64,000 bases of DNA from Accumulibacter sp031732795 (GCA_031732795.1 JAVMKC010000100.1:1-64000); one strand, 5' to 3'; shown: positions 28,457 to 36,840, numbered from the stretch's first letter. Program-made: numbers and translations. Notes: generated from the letters alone by a model not told the origin.

Positions 28457-29214
28457 CGGGTGTCGGGATCATCGATTTCGCGCACCTCGGCCGCGAGAAC
28501 ATAACCTTCACCGCGCACGGTCTTGATGATCCGCGGTTCACGCGCGTCGTCGCGCAAACGCTGTCGCAAGCGACTGATCAGCAGGTCGATCGAGCGATCG
28601 AAAGCGTCGGCTTCGCGCCCTTGGGTCAGTTCGAGCAACTGATCGCGGTTGAGTACCCGTTGGGCGTGCTCGATCAAGACCAGCAACAAACGGTACTCGG
28701 CGCCGGAGAGCGCGACGACAACCTCGTCCTCGTCGAGCAATTGCCGGGTGGTGGTATCGAGTTGCCAGCCGGCGAAGGCGAATCGGTGCGCCCGTGGCGT
28801 GGCGGCCGTGCGCAGATTCGGCGGTAAAGCGCGGGTCCGGCGTAACACGGCGCGAATTCGGGCCAGCAGTTCGCGAGGAACGAAAGGTTTGGGCAGGTAA
28901 TCATCGGCGCCCATCTCCAGACCAAGGATGCGGTCCATCTCGTCGCCACGGGCGGTGAGCATCAACACCGGCAATTGCGCGGTCGCCGGCTGCGCGCGCA
29001 GGTTGCGACACAGCGTCAGTCCGTCTTCCCCGGGGAGCATCAGATCGAGGATCAGCAGATCGAAACGTCCTTTGTCGAGCGCGGCCTGCATTTGCCGTCC
29101 GTCGGCTACAGCCGTCGTCCGCAGTCCCTGGCGTTCGAGATAATCGCAGAGCAGATGGCGGATTTCGCGATCATCGTCGACGATCAGGATATGGTCGGGG
29201 TGGGCGGGCAGCAT
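28453..29214 (-). CDS. OmpR-family response regulator
   Basis: The 253-residue protein has a receiver domain (ILIVDDDREIR; phospho-Asp in LLILDLMLPGEDG; conserved Lys in DYLPKPF) and a C-terminal winged helix (SGAEYRLLLVLIEHAQRVLNRDQL ... RLRQRLRDD...KTVRGEGYVL). It is transcribed with the EnvZ-type kinase. The 218-nt gap to the divergent gene at 29433 is the likely control region for both. Targets are unknown. Confidence 0.95.
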   Translation of the reverse strand: MLPAHPDHILIVDDDREIRHLLCDYLERQGLRTTAVADGRQMQAALDKGRFDLLILDLMLPGEDGLTLCRNLRAQPATAQLPVLMLTARGDEMDRILGLEMGADDYLPKPFVPRELLARIRAVLRRTRALPPNLRTAATPRAHRFAFAGWQLDTTTRQLLDEDEVVVALSGAEYRLLLVLIEHAQRVLNRDQLLELTQGREADAFDRSIDLLISRLRQRLRDDAREPRIIKTVRGEGYVLAAEVREIDDPDTR

Positions 29215-29432
29215 CGGGAACGGTTGACGAATGCGGAAACGGGACAGTTCGATTTATACCGCGGCACAGGGAAGCGATTGTATCGTAGTGTATCCCGTGG
29301 CCCGCTGATACCGGCGCTTGCAATATGGCGCGTCGCCGACACATCCGGCTTACATGGTTCCCGTTTAATGGCAGTCATCCGAAGCGATCGACTTCGGTCC
29401 CCCAAGAGGGCCCATTTTTTAAGGAGTGAACC

Positions 29433-29906
29433 ATGAATCGCAAAATGAAAATCGCCCTGGTAGCCGCTTTTGTCGCCAGTGTCGGCATCGGTGCCGGAAC
29501 GGTGATGGCCGATGGGCGTGGCAACTGCGGTCCTTTCGGCAAGGACATGCGCGCCGTCGCCGAGAAAAAGCTGAGCACTTTGCACGAACAACTGAAATTG
29601 ACGCCGGCACAAGAACCGGCCTGGAGCGATTTCCGCGGCACCATTCAGGCGCAAGCCGGCAAGGTCGACGAGCGCTTCCGCGAGAAGCGGGACGCGACGT
29701 CAACGATGACGGCTCTCGAAAGACTCGAACGTGGTCAACAAGGGTTACAGGAACGTCAACAGGCGCTGGCCGAGATCACCAACGCCACCCGTCGTTTCTA
29801 CGGCACTCTCGACAGAGAACAGCAGCAACGTTTCGATGAGGCGGCCCGACACTTCGGTCCGGGAGGCTTTCACCCGCACGGCCCCCGTCTCCGCGACGGT
29901 GCCTGA
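29433..29906 (+). CDS. Periplasmic Spy/CpxP-like (LTXXQ) protein
   Basis: The 157-residue protein has a signal peptide (MNRKMKIALVAAFVASVGIG, cleavage near Ala26) and a helical, charged mature part. It contains LTPAQEPAWSDF and a later LDREQQQRF, the repeated LTXXQ-type motifs of the Spy/CpxP family. Such proteins act as periplasmic chaperones or as inhibitors of a two-component sensor. AAGGAG lies 6 nt upstream of the ATG. Divergence from the kinase/regulator pair supports a regulatory link like CpxP with CpxAR. Confidence 0.82.
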   Translation: MNRKMKIALVAAFVASVGIGAGTVMADGRGNCGPFGKDMRAVAEKKLSTLHEQLKLTPAQEPAWSDFRGTIQAQAGKVDERFREKRDATSTMTALERLERGQQGLQERQQALAEITNATRRFYGTLDREQQQRFDEAARHFGPGGFHPHGPRLRDGA

Positions 29907-30209
29907 GTCAATCGAAACAATAGGCTACGAGTCGAATCCCTGCTGACGCAGAAATGGCCCGCTCAAATCGGACGGCTGGCGGGTGGCCAAGAGATATTTT
30001 CGTGCCCATGAGCGACGCAAGTTGCTGATGGCCAGGAGAAGGAAGAGATGAGAAGACCGCATCGTAGCTAACGCGCTGCATCCAAAGCCAGAGTCGCGGT
30101 CGCTGCCGTCAAGAGAGATGAAACGCGGGCTGTCTCAGCCCAATGTTTTGACCTTCACCCGAACCCGATCGTCCAATCGTAAGGGCTGTTGCTGGAGAAC
30201 GGACGTGTT
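29907..30209. other. Intergenic region, no gene seen
   Basis: This stretch of about 300 nt after the LTXXQ gene leads into an IS3 remnant. No convincing coding sequence or hairpin was found. It may include flanking decay from the insertion. Confidence 0.4.
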
Positions 30210-30610
30210 TGCCATGGCCTCAGAGAAGCAAAGCGCACCGCCTGGTTTGAAAGAACTCCACAGCAAGATAGACGCCAAGTACGTCCTGGAAATTGATTTT
30301 TTGTCCGTGTGCGCGTTCGCATCGGCGATGCGAGCGCGAAACGATGATCAACCCCGTGCCATCTCCTGCCGGTGGTACGGCAAGCCAAACGGCTGGACAT
30401 TATTCGTTTCAGCGTCTACTACCGGCCACAATCGGCAACTGATCATGGTCTGCACTTGATGTGGCGCATCAGAGTCCTCCACTGGAACACCTCTTCGCCG
30501 TAAGTCGCATGCGACGGTATAAGCTTCTTCCGGAATACCTTGTGGTCAGACGCAAGCACGTTGCCATGCTGATGAAGAAGACAGGCACCGAACAGGACAC
30601 TCCGTACTCG
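30210..30610 (+). pseudogene. Decayed IS3-family transposase (orfB N-terminal part)
   Basis: Broken IS3-type OrfB pieces appear in order in different frames. They are LKELHSKID...LEIDFLS, then RIGDASAKR, then VRQAKRLDIIRFSVYYRPQS...LMWRI (from 30375), then LEHLFAVSRM...VVRRKHVAMLMKKTG (30480-30580). These match the IS3 pattern 'LHAKIG..LENDFL / RQA.LL.I.R.S.YYRP / H.FAGSRML / GRKHV.TLM..MG'. At least three frameshifts separate them, and the DDE catalytic core is missing. The insertion is dead and lies 92 nt from the torD-like gene end. Confidence 0.75.
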
Positions 30611-30701
30611 GATGACATTTCCCCTTTCGTCATCATGGCAGCAGAAGACGAAATAGTTGAAATTTTGGGAGTTAAGTTTGTCTGATGATCGAAGCGCCGG
30701 A

Positions 30702-31445
30702 CTACAAGGTCGGGCCCAAGCCCGGCATGAAGGTCAATGGCATCACCTCCGGACGATGGGCCGTTTTCTGCAGGCGTGCCTCGACCTCTTCACGGCTCGG
30801 ACGGGGCTCATCAAGCAGTCGGGCAAGAATGTCACGCAGTTGGTCGACCCAGGTCGCGGTCAACAGAGCCAGCGCGGCGTAGAACTCCGCTTCGCAACGC
30901 GAGGCGACCCGACCGGCAAAGTCTGGCAGCCAACGCAACAAATGTTCGTCGAGGAAGATGGTCAGCGCACGCCAATCGTCGATCGCACTGGCGCCGCGCA
31001 GACTGTGAGCGATGAACTGCAATTGAAAGACCAGGTGATCATCGGGGCGCAAACGCCAGTCGGGCGCCGCAACGCCTTTGGCCGCGTAGATCTCTCGCAA
31101 TTCGAACATCGCGTCCTGACAAATCAGATGATCGTCGGACAACCATACCGATTCGCTGGGCGAGGCGCCGTAAGCGCCATGCAGGTAAATCGCCGCGAAA
31201 TCGGCCGCCAGCTCATCAATCAGTTGTGGTTCGGGTGACGCCGGCAAGGCGGCGATGGCGTTGACCATCAACTGGAGGGGATGCGCCATCCCCTCGTCAC
31301 CCTGCAAGGCCAAACTGCCGGGAAAACCGTTGGCGCGCAACCCGGCCAACAGTTCGCCGGTCAGTTCACCATCTTGCAGCAGCGCCAGCGTTTCCGCGTC
31401 TTCCGCCAGCGCTTCGGCGTGCTGCCGAGTCAGAAAATCGGTCAA
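30702..31445 (-). CDS. TorD/DmsD-family molybdoenzyme chaperone
   Basis: TorD-type chaperones bind the Tat signal of an apo-molybdoenzyme and hold it for cofactor insertion. The 247-residue all-helical product contains the family segment LHGAYGASPSESVWLSDDHL, followed by an Asp/Arg-rich helix and FQLQFIAHSL. It is the last gene of a minus-strand operon, overlapping the ferredoxin gene by 4 nt. Its client should be the Tat-exported molybdoenzyme encoded at 32120-34732. Confidence 0.88.
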   Translation of the reverse strand: MTDFLTRQHAEALAEDAETLALLQDGELTGELLAGLRANGFPGSLALQGDEGMAHPLQLMVNAIAALPASPEPQLIDELAADFAAIYLHGAYGASPSESVWLSDDHLICQDAMFELREIYAAKGVAAPDWRLRPDDHLVFQLQFIAHSLRGASAIDDWRALTIFLDEHLLRWLPDFAGRVASRCEAEFYAALALLTATWVDQLRDILARLLDEPRPSREEVEARLQKTAHRPEVMPLTFMPGLGPTL

Positions 31446-32110
31446 CTCTCGACCTTGCCCTTGCTATGCGCCACGAAAGCGATCGACGGCGTCGTCAATT
31501 CAGGGTTGGCCATGTTCTTGACCTGTTTGACGACTTTTTCGTGTGGGGCGACGGCTTTGGTGGCGTATTTGCCATCCCAGATCTCGCCGATCGGCCCGAC
31601 ATCGAGAACGCGCATCATGCAGGCCATCACGCAGTAGGGCTTGCGACCCGCTTCGATCTCGTCTACGCAGAGATTGCACTTCTTGATGATCTGCTCTTGC
31701 GGATCCCATTGCGGCGCACCGAAGGGGCAGGCTGCTTCGCAACGACGGCAGCCGATGCACAACGTCGAATCGATATCGACGATCCCGTCGGCCTCACGCT
31801 TCCAGATCGCGCCGGTCGGGCAGGTCGGCAGGCAGGCGGGTTCGGCGCAGTGGTTGCACGACATGTTGACCTTGTAGGCATACACATCAGGATAAGTGCC
31901 GCCTTCGATGTACATCACCCGGCGGAAGCGCGGTCCGGGTGCCAAACCGTTCTTATCCTTGCAGGCGATCTCGCAGGCCCGGCAGCCGATGCAGTCGACG
32001 TTGTTGTGCACAAAGCCCAGCTGCACCGCGGGCTTCACGGGATGGTATGTCTGCGCCACCTTACGCTCCAGCGCCTGGGTGACTTGCTCTTTGTCGAGTT
32101 TGTTAGCCAT
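31442..32110 (-). CDS. Four-cluster [4Fe-4S] electron-transfer subunit (DmsB/PsrB type)
   Basis: The 222-residue protein has 16 Cys in the four-cluster DmsB pattern: CIGCRACEIAC (40-50), MSCNHCAEPACLPTCP, CIGCRRCEAACPFG and CNLCV...PYCVMAC. It has no signal peptide, so it would be exported with the catalytic subunit. It starts 9 nt after the molybdoenzyme stop. No NrfD/DmsC membrane subunit follows. Electrons therefore probably come from, or go to, the pentahaem cytochrome in the same operon instead of directly to quinone. Confidence 0.93.
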   Translation of the reverse strand: MANKLDKEQVTQALERKVAQTYHPVKPAVQLGFVHNNVDCIGCRACEIACKDKNGLAPGPRFRRVMYIEGGTYPDVYAYKVNMSCNHCAEPACLPTCPTGAIWKREADGIVDIDSTLCIGCRRCEAACPFGAPQWDPQEQIIKKCNLCVDEIEAGRKPYCVMACMMRVLDVGPIGEIWDGKYATKAVAPHEKVVKQVKNMANPELTTPSIAFVAHSKGKVES

Positions 32111-32119
32111 GATCAGACC

Positions 32120-34732
32120 TCAGGCATCGCGGCGGAAGATGTAGGAACGGGCAGTGGCTTGCACATCCCAACCGGGCCGATGATCGAGCACGGTCTTCTT
32201 CACGTTGACGAGAATGGTGTTATAGGCAAAACCGCCCGCTGGACTGGGCTGGTCGAGAGTCAGGAAATCCGGATTGCCGGCACGGTCGACGCCTTGCTTG
32301 TCCAGATCCATCCAGGCGCCTTCATGCAGCACGACGACGCCGGGCATGCAGCGTTCGGTGACATAAACCGGCACGACGACCTTGCCGCGCGCGTTCCATA
32401 CCTCGACGATGTCGCCGGTCTGCACCCCGAGACGTTTGGCGTCACTGGCGTTGAGGGTGATTTCCTGCTGGTAGGTTTCGCGCAGCCACGGAATGTTGTT
32501 GAAGATCGAGTGCGTCCGCCACCGGGGGTGCGGCGTGACCATGTGGAACGGGTAATCTTTGGTCAGCGTCGGATGGTTCAACGATTCGAAGGGCTCGATC
32601 CATTTCGGGATATAGGGGATTTCATAACCGTACTGGGTCTTGGTCCAATCCTGCACTTGCGCCAGCGTGGTGGACAGGATTTCGATCTTGCCAGACGGCG
32701 TATCGAAATCCTCGCCTTCTTCGATCTGGGCTCGGAAGGCGACCAGCGGCTGCGGGAGGATGAATTTGTACACCCCGTGCTGCTTGAACTCTTCCCAGGA
32801 CATGGTGACGCCTTGATGCGCCTGGACCTTGTTTTTCCACCAATCGATGAGATAAGCCTCGTCGACCGCGTCGGGGTTGTCGAAATACGAACGATCGGCT
32901 TTCGGATTGTAGCGCTTGCCGAAATTTTCCACCGATTTGTCGATCTGTTCGATGCGATAAGCCAGTTCGGTGAACACTTGCAGGTCGGTACGCGACTCGC
33001 CCATCGGCTCGATCACCTTCGGCCGATGGATGTAGTAATGCCCCTTGTACCAAGGCAGAGCGACATCGTGGCGTTCGAAGTGCGTGGCGATCGGCAACAG
33101 TACGTCGGCCCACAACCCGGACGGCGTAATCGTCGAATCGGCGCAGACCACCAATTCGAGCTTCTTGACGGCCTCGATTTCCTTGTTGATGTTGGTCAAC
33201 TGGTTGAACCAGTCGGAGCCATGCCACCAGATGCCGCGAATGTTCGGGATCTTGCCGTCGAGTTCGTCATCGCGCGGCCAGCAGCCGATTTCCTCGCGCT
33301 TGACATTGGGGTAATTGAGTACGCAATGCGCCCAACGGTCGGATTTGATCGAACCGAACCAGACGTTGGCGAATTCGTCGTACGGGTAGGCAATACTTTC
33401 GGCGTGCCAGCCCTTGCCGACGCCTTCGGCACAGCCGCCGAGAATGCCGATATTGCCGGTCATCGCCTGCAAGGCGGCAGCCATGCGGTTGTATTGTTCA
33501 CCGTAACTGGCGCGGCCCGGCGCCCAGGAGGCTTTCAGTGCCGCCGGCTTGGTGCGGGCATACATGTCTGCCAATTTCTTGATGTCCGCCGCCGGCACAC
33601 CGCAGATTTTTTCGGCCCATTCCGGCGTCTTCGGCGTGTTGTCGTACTTGCCGAGAATGTAATCCTTGAAATTCTCCTTGCCATTCGCCCAGTCTTCCTC
33701 CGGCATCGTTCCGGCGTCCATGCCTTGCACGAATTCGTCAATGAATTCCTGGTTATGCAGATTGTTGCTGAAAATGTAATGCGCCATGCCGGCCATCATC
33801 GCCGCATCGGTGTTCGGGCGGATCGGAATCCACCAAGCGTCATAAGCGGCGGCGGAATCGGTGTATTGCGGGTCGACAACGACGAATTTGCAACCTTGTT
33901 GCTTCGCCAATCGCATGTAGTAGAAGGTATTGCCGCCGTGGAAGGTGTAGGCGGGATTCCAGCCCCACATGATGATCAGTTTCGAGTGAGCGAAAGCGTC
34001 GTCTTCGTTGCCATCTTCGATAGTGCCGAAAGTGATGCGCGACGAAAAAGTGGTTGCCTGATAGCTCGGCACGGACCACGAATTGGTCCGGCAGCCGAAC
34101 ATGCCCAGAAAGCGTGCCAGCAACCCTTCGATCTGGTCCGATTTGTGCAGCACGCCGTACGATGTGCCGGCATACGCCTGATCGAGCATCGCCGTCGGTC
34201 CGTATTTCTGCTTCAACTCGACCAGTTTGGTGGCAACGTGATTGAGGGCCTCATCCCAGGAGACGCGTTTGAACTTGCCGGAGCCGCGTTCGCCGACACG
34301 CATCATCGGGTACAACAGCCGTTCCGGGGAGTACAACCGCGAACGGTAGGAACGCCCCCGGAGGCAGGCGCGCAACTGCGGCTCTTCGACGGTATCCTTG
34401 CCGAAGGCGCCTTTTGCCTGATAGCGCCCATCGTCAGTCGACAGCCGGACGATCACGTCGCCCTTCTTGTGGGCCACCAGCATATGGCGTGAGCCGCAGT
34501 TGTGGTCGCAGGAGGTGACGACGGTCTGCAACTGATCGTCGCGAGGGTACGGTTCATAGGCAAACGCCTTGGCTTCCTGTTTGCCGGCTCCCAGTTCGAC
34601 CAGACTGCCGGCGGCCGCCAGCGCCGAACTGGCAGCTGCAGTTTTGATGAAACTGCGGCGCGCCGGATTGATCAGTTTGTCGACCCAGTTCGGCCGAATT
34701 TCGTTATCGATCGATGTCGTTTTGGTGTCCAT
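32120..34732 (-). CDS. Tat-exported DMSO-reductase-family molybdopterin oxidoreductase
   Basis: The 870-residue catalytic subunit begins with a Tat signal (PARRSFIK, Arg25-Arg26). Its first cluster segment is Cys75-DHN-Cys79-GSR-His83, then Cys123 in RACLRGRS. In DmsA the third ligand is Cys, here His. The RACLRGRSYRSRLYSPERLLYP segment and SNSWSVPSY-type region resemble DmsA, and Ser223 aligns with the molybdenum-ligating Ser of DMSO/TMAO/biotin-sulfoxide reductases. A C-terminal molydop-binding domain (GVQTGDIVEVWNARG) is present. The substrate is unknown; S- or N-oxides are plausible. Start ATG 34732 places the Tat motif correctly; upstream in-frame codons lie in the cytochrome gene. Confidence 0.9.
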   Translation of the reverse strand: MDTKTTSIDNEIRPNWVDKLINPARRSFIKTAAASSALAAAGSLVELGAGKQEAKAFAYEPYPRDDQLQTVVTSCDHNCGSRHMLVAHKKGDVIVRLSTDDGRYQAKGAFGKDTVEEPQLRACLRGRSYRSRLYSPERLLYPMMRVGERGSGKFKRVSWDEALNHVATKLVELKQKYGPTAMLDQAYAGTSYGVLHKSDQIEGLLARFLGMFGCRTNSWSVPSYQATTFSSRITFGTIEDGNEDDAFAHSKLIIMWGWNPAYTFHGGNTFYYMRLAKQQGCKFVVVDPQYTDSAAAYDAWWIPIRPNTDAAMMAGMAHYIFSNNLHNQEFIDEFVQGMDAGTMPEEDWANGKENFKDYILGKYDNTPKTPEWAEKICGVPAADIKKLADMYARTKPAALKASWAPGRASYGEQYNRMAAALQAMTGNIGILGGCAEGVGKGWHAESIAYPYDEFANVWFGSIKSDRWAHCVLNYPNVKREEIGCWPRDDELDGKIPNIRGIWWHGSDWFNQLTNINKEIEAVKKLELVVCADSTITPSGLWADVLLPIATHFERHDVALPWYKGHYYIHRPKVIEPMGESRTDLQVFTELAYRIEQIDKSVENFGKRYNPKADRSYFDNPDAVDEAYLIDWWKNKVQAHQGVTMSWEEFKQHGVYKFILPQPLVAFRAQIEEGEDFDTPSGKIEILSTTLAQVQDWTKTQYGYEIPYIPKWIEPFESLNHPTLTKDYPFHMVTPHPRWRTHSIFNNIPWLRETYQQEITLNASDAKRLGVQTGDIVEVWNARGKVVVPVYVTERCMPGVVVLHEGAWMDLDKQGVDRAGNPDFLTLDQPSPAGGFAYNTILVNVKKTVLDHRPGWDVQATARSYIFRRDA

Positions 34733-34742
34733 GGCAGACCTG

Positions 34743-35591
34743 TCACTTCTTGACGGTGGCGGAGGGAATGGCAAAGCGGCTTTCCGATTCAGTGGGGCGC
34801 CCCTTTGCCCACTCCGGTGTTTCGGCGGGCATATCCGGCCAAGCATGACGCGGATACGGATAACTGATCCGATACCATGGCCGACCACCATGGCAACCGA
34901 AACAGGCATCACCGCTCTCCTTGCCGGCCGCTTCGATGGCCTCGGGTTTCAGATAGTTGACCTGATGTCTGACCGTGCGGATGTTGGCATGGCAAATCAG
35001 ACAATTGTTTTGAAAAGCCTCCTTGCTCTCTGTCCAGGGGCCGGGAAGGGCCATGTTTTCCCAGGGCATCTGACCGTGACACTTGAGGCAGGTGGTTTCC
35101 GGATTGACCTGTTTACGCAATGTGAACCCGCGATCACTCTGCGGCGCGGTGGTGGCCGAGGTGCCCGGCGCTTCGTCGCGCGGGTCGTGGCCCTGGTGAC
35201 AGAAGTTGCACTTCAAATCCATCACCTGCTTGGCAAAAGGAGTGACCAAGTGGCGACGATGAAATGAATCCTGTTCCCCGGTATACGTCGTCACCTGCTG
35301 ATACCAAGCTTTGGCGTCCTGAGTCCGAACTCCTGCTGGAGAAATCTCTCGGGGCCGGCTGTCGAGAACTTCCTTGTGGCAGGCCAAACATTGCGCATCG
35401 GTCGCGGTTTCGATTGCCGGTTTGAAGTGTAGCGGGCTATAAACGGCTCGCTGATAATTCGGTGCGCTTTCCGCTCGCTCGGTTTGCGGCAGAGTCTTGG
35501 ATTCCTGCCGGGTGTTGGCCACCCAGGCGCCTACGCCCACCGCCGCGCCGACGATGGCGGCGATGCCTAACATCAGTGTCGAGGTTTTCAT
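34743..35591 (-). CDS. Membrane-anchored pentahaem cytochrome c
   Basis: The 282-residue protein has an uncleaved-looking N-terminal helix (residues 5-25) and five CxxCH motifs at Cys 68, 128, 168, 197 and 230, with extra His residues for axial ligation. It ends 10 nt before the molybdoenzyme start on the same strand. It is the likely electron relay between the quinone pool (or a NapC-like donor elsewhere) and the molybdoenzyme/ferredoxin pair. I do not recognise a named family. Confidence 0.9.
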   Translation of the reverse strand: MKTSTLMLGIAAIVGAAVGVGAWVANTRQESKTLPQTERAESAPNYQRAVYSPLHFKPAIETATDAQCLACHKEVLDSRPREISPAGVRTQDAKAWYQQVTTYTGEQDSFHRRHLVTPFAKQVMDLKCNFCHQGHDPRDEAPGTSATTAPQSDRGFTLRKQVNPETTCLKCHGQMPWENMALPGPWTESKEAFQNNCLICHANIRTVRHQVNYLKPEAIEAAGKESGDACFGCHGGRPWYRISYPYPRHAWPDMPAETPEWAKGRPTESESRFAIPSATVKK

Positions 35592-35689
35592 GATCTTCGA
35601 TCGGAAGGCCCGGTGAAGGGCGATTAAGTCAGTGCCACTCGCGTGGCGCCGGTCAGGACGCGTCCAAAAAATCGCCGAAGCGTTTTTTG

Positions 35690-36037
35690 TTACCGCTCGT
35701 TCTTGGTTGGCGGCTTGGCCGGCGCCGAATGCCAGCCGCGGAGGTCATAGTAGCCGGGCATGCCGGGAGAATTGAAAGGCGTATACCAAGCCCCCTGGTC
35801 CTGCAGCCATTTGAAACTGGCCGGGACAGGCTCGGTGATACCGCGCAGGGCACGTTCGTTCCAGACAGGAGAGTGTTCGAATTTCTGGATCACGGGAGCG
35901 CCTTCGGGGCGCTGATACGGTGCCAGTCCGGCAATCGGCGCTGCCAGTGACGACATCGGAATGACTGCTGCAACAGTCAGGACGGAAAAACAGTACTTTA
36001 CTTGACGCGGATGGCGAACCATCACCTTGCTGTTCAT
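35690..36037 (-). CDS. Secreted hypothetical protein of the Met-rich/molybdoenzyme operon
   Basis: The 115-residue product has a signal peptide (hydrophobic CFSVLTVAAVIPMSSLAA, cleavage near residue 32). The mature part is short, aromatic- and Pro-rich, without Cys, and includes PVPASFKWLQDQGAWYTPFNSPGMPGYYDLRGWHS. ATG 36037 is preferred to ATG 36040 because GGAG (36044-36047) then sits 6 nt upstream. It lies between the Met-rich gene and the pentahaem cytochrome, all on the minus strand. Function unknown. Confidence 0.75.
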   Translation of the reverse strand: MNSKVMVRHPRQVKYCFSVLTVAAVIPMSSLAAPIAGLAPYQRPEGAPVIQKFEHSPVWNERALRGITEPVPASFKWLQDQGAWYTPFNSPGMPGYYDLRGWHSAPAKPPTKNER

Positions 36038-36048
36038 CATGAACTCCG

Positions 36049-36092
36049 AAAAAAACGAGGGGAACGGCGTCAGGAGAACACGGCTCCCCTCG
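36049..36092 (-). terminator. Intrinsic terminator between the Met-rich gene and the rest of the operon
   Basis: On the minus strand CGAGGGGA (36085-36092) pairs perfectly with TCCCCTCG (36056-36063). A run of seven T (36049-36055) follows. It lies 27 nt after the Met-rich gene stop and only 11 nt before the next ATG. It should end most transcripts after the first gene and let a fraction read into the downstream redox genes. Confidence 0.75.
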
Positions 36093-36118
36093 GAGGAGCT
36101 ACAGCCAGAAGCTAGAAC

Positions 36119-36589
36119 TTATTTCTTGCCTTCCATGCCGGACATGCCGCTCATGCCGGACATGCCTTTTTGGCCTTCCATGCCGGACATGCCGCTCATG
36201 CCACCCATACCGCTCATGCCGGACATGCCGCTCATACCGGTTTGTTTGGCTTTTTTAGCCTTTTTCTTGGCTTTTTTGGCTTTCTTGGCCTTGTGGCCGG
36301 ACATGCCGGACATGCCGTCCATACCGCTCATGCCTTTTTGACCGGACATGCCGCTCATACCGGACATGCCGCTCATGCCTTTTTGGCCTTCCATGCCGGA
36401 CATGCCGGACATGCCTTTTTGGCCTTCCATGCCGCTCATGCCGGACATGCCTTTTTGGCCTTCCATACCGGACATGCCGCTCATGCCTTTCTGGCCGGAC
36501 ATGCCGCTCATGCCGGCTTGATCAGCGGCAAAAGCGGAGGAACAGGCGATGCAGGCCATCGTGGCAACAGCAAGCAGCTTCATCTTCAT
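36119..36589 (-). CDS. Secreted methionine-rich (Met-Ser-Gly)n repeat protein
   Basis: The 156-residue protein has a clear signal peptide (MKMKLLAVATMACIACSSAF, cleavage AFA|ADQ). The mature chain of about 135 residues holds 30 Met, almost all in MSGM or MEGQKGM repeats, and no Cys. Three perfect 12-residue units GQKGMSGMSGME occupy 32-67. A Lys/Ala-rich linker (99-115) divides two Met-rich blocks. AAGGGG precedes the ATG. It recalls MXKDX-pentapeptide and MrpX-type methionine-rich periplasmic proteins, thought to be sacrificial oxidant scavengers, but the repeat differs. Copper binding by Met clusters is an alternative. It is first behind the sigma-54 promoter and next to a DMSO-reductase-family operon. 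Confidence 0.9.
   Translation of the reverse strand: MKMKLLAVATMACIACSSAFAADQAGMSGMSGQKGMSGMSGMEGQKGMSGMSGMEGQKGMSGMSGMEGQKGMSGMSGMSGMSGQKGMSGMDGMSGMSGHKAKKAKKAKKKAKKAKQTGMSGMSGMSGMGGMSGMSGMEGQKGMSGMSGMSGMEGKK
36125..36516 (-). repeat. Tandem coding repeats of the Met-rich gene
   Basis: The DNA consists of short in-frame repeats on the minus strand: 9-nt units for Met-Ser-Gly, and three 36-nt units for GQKGMSGMSGME at about 36388-36496. A 51-nt Lys/Ala-coding linker (about 36245-36295) interrupts them. Codon variation between units shows the repeat is maintained at protein level and is not a recent DNA expansion. It is not a CRISPR array. Confidence 0.85.
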
Positions 36590-36681
36590 AACAAAACCCC
36601 TTTTCGAAAAGAGACAAAATAAGCGAATACCCCTTTGGAGAGGTATTCATGAGGCACCGGTGCCCCAGTAGTCAACCCGAA

Positions 36682-36697
36682 TGCAAGACTCGGGCCA
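36682..36697 (-). promoter_or_regulatory. Sigma-54 (-24/-12) promoter of the Met-rich/molybdoenzyme operon
   Basis: On the minus strand the sequence is TGGCCCGAGTCTTGCA. This matches the consensus TGGCACG-N4-TTGCW at all but one position and keeps the invariant GG-N10-GC spacing. It lies about 93 nt upstream of the Met-rich ATG. The adjacent upstream gene encodes an NtrC-type activator with GAFTGA, which strongly supports the assignment. Confidence 0.75.
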
Positions 36698-36840
36698 GGT
36701 CCGCCATCTCGAGATAACGCCCTGGTTTAAAAGCAATGCTTCTGTCGACTGAGGCTCCGGAATTCGGCCCCCCTGACATCATGGCAGAGGGAAAAAGACC
36801 CTTTCAGTGTAACATATTGAATTATATTGGTAACGAAGTT

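Noticed and set aside
30118..30459. 113-codon plus-strand ORF
   Set aside because: Only fragments match IS3 OrfB, and the match jumps frames; treated as part of the transposase relic.
31466..34492. 1008-codon open frame on the plus strand
   Set aside because: It lies antisense to the ferredoxin and molybdoenzyme genes, whose motifs are unmistakable; it is a high-GC antisense frame.
36125..36516. Short regular DNA repeats resembling a CRISPR array
   Set aside because: The repeats are contiguous multiples of 9 nt, stay in frame with a signal-peptide-bearing CDS and have no unique spacers.
36170..36622. Plus-strand frame encoding long AHAGHA/His-Ala-Gly repeats
   Set aside because: It is the antisense shadow of the MSG repeat gene; it has no signal peptide or ribosome-binding site, whereas the minus-strand frame has both.
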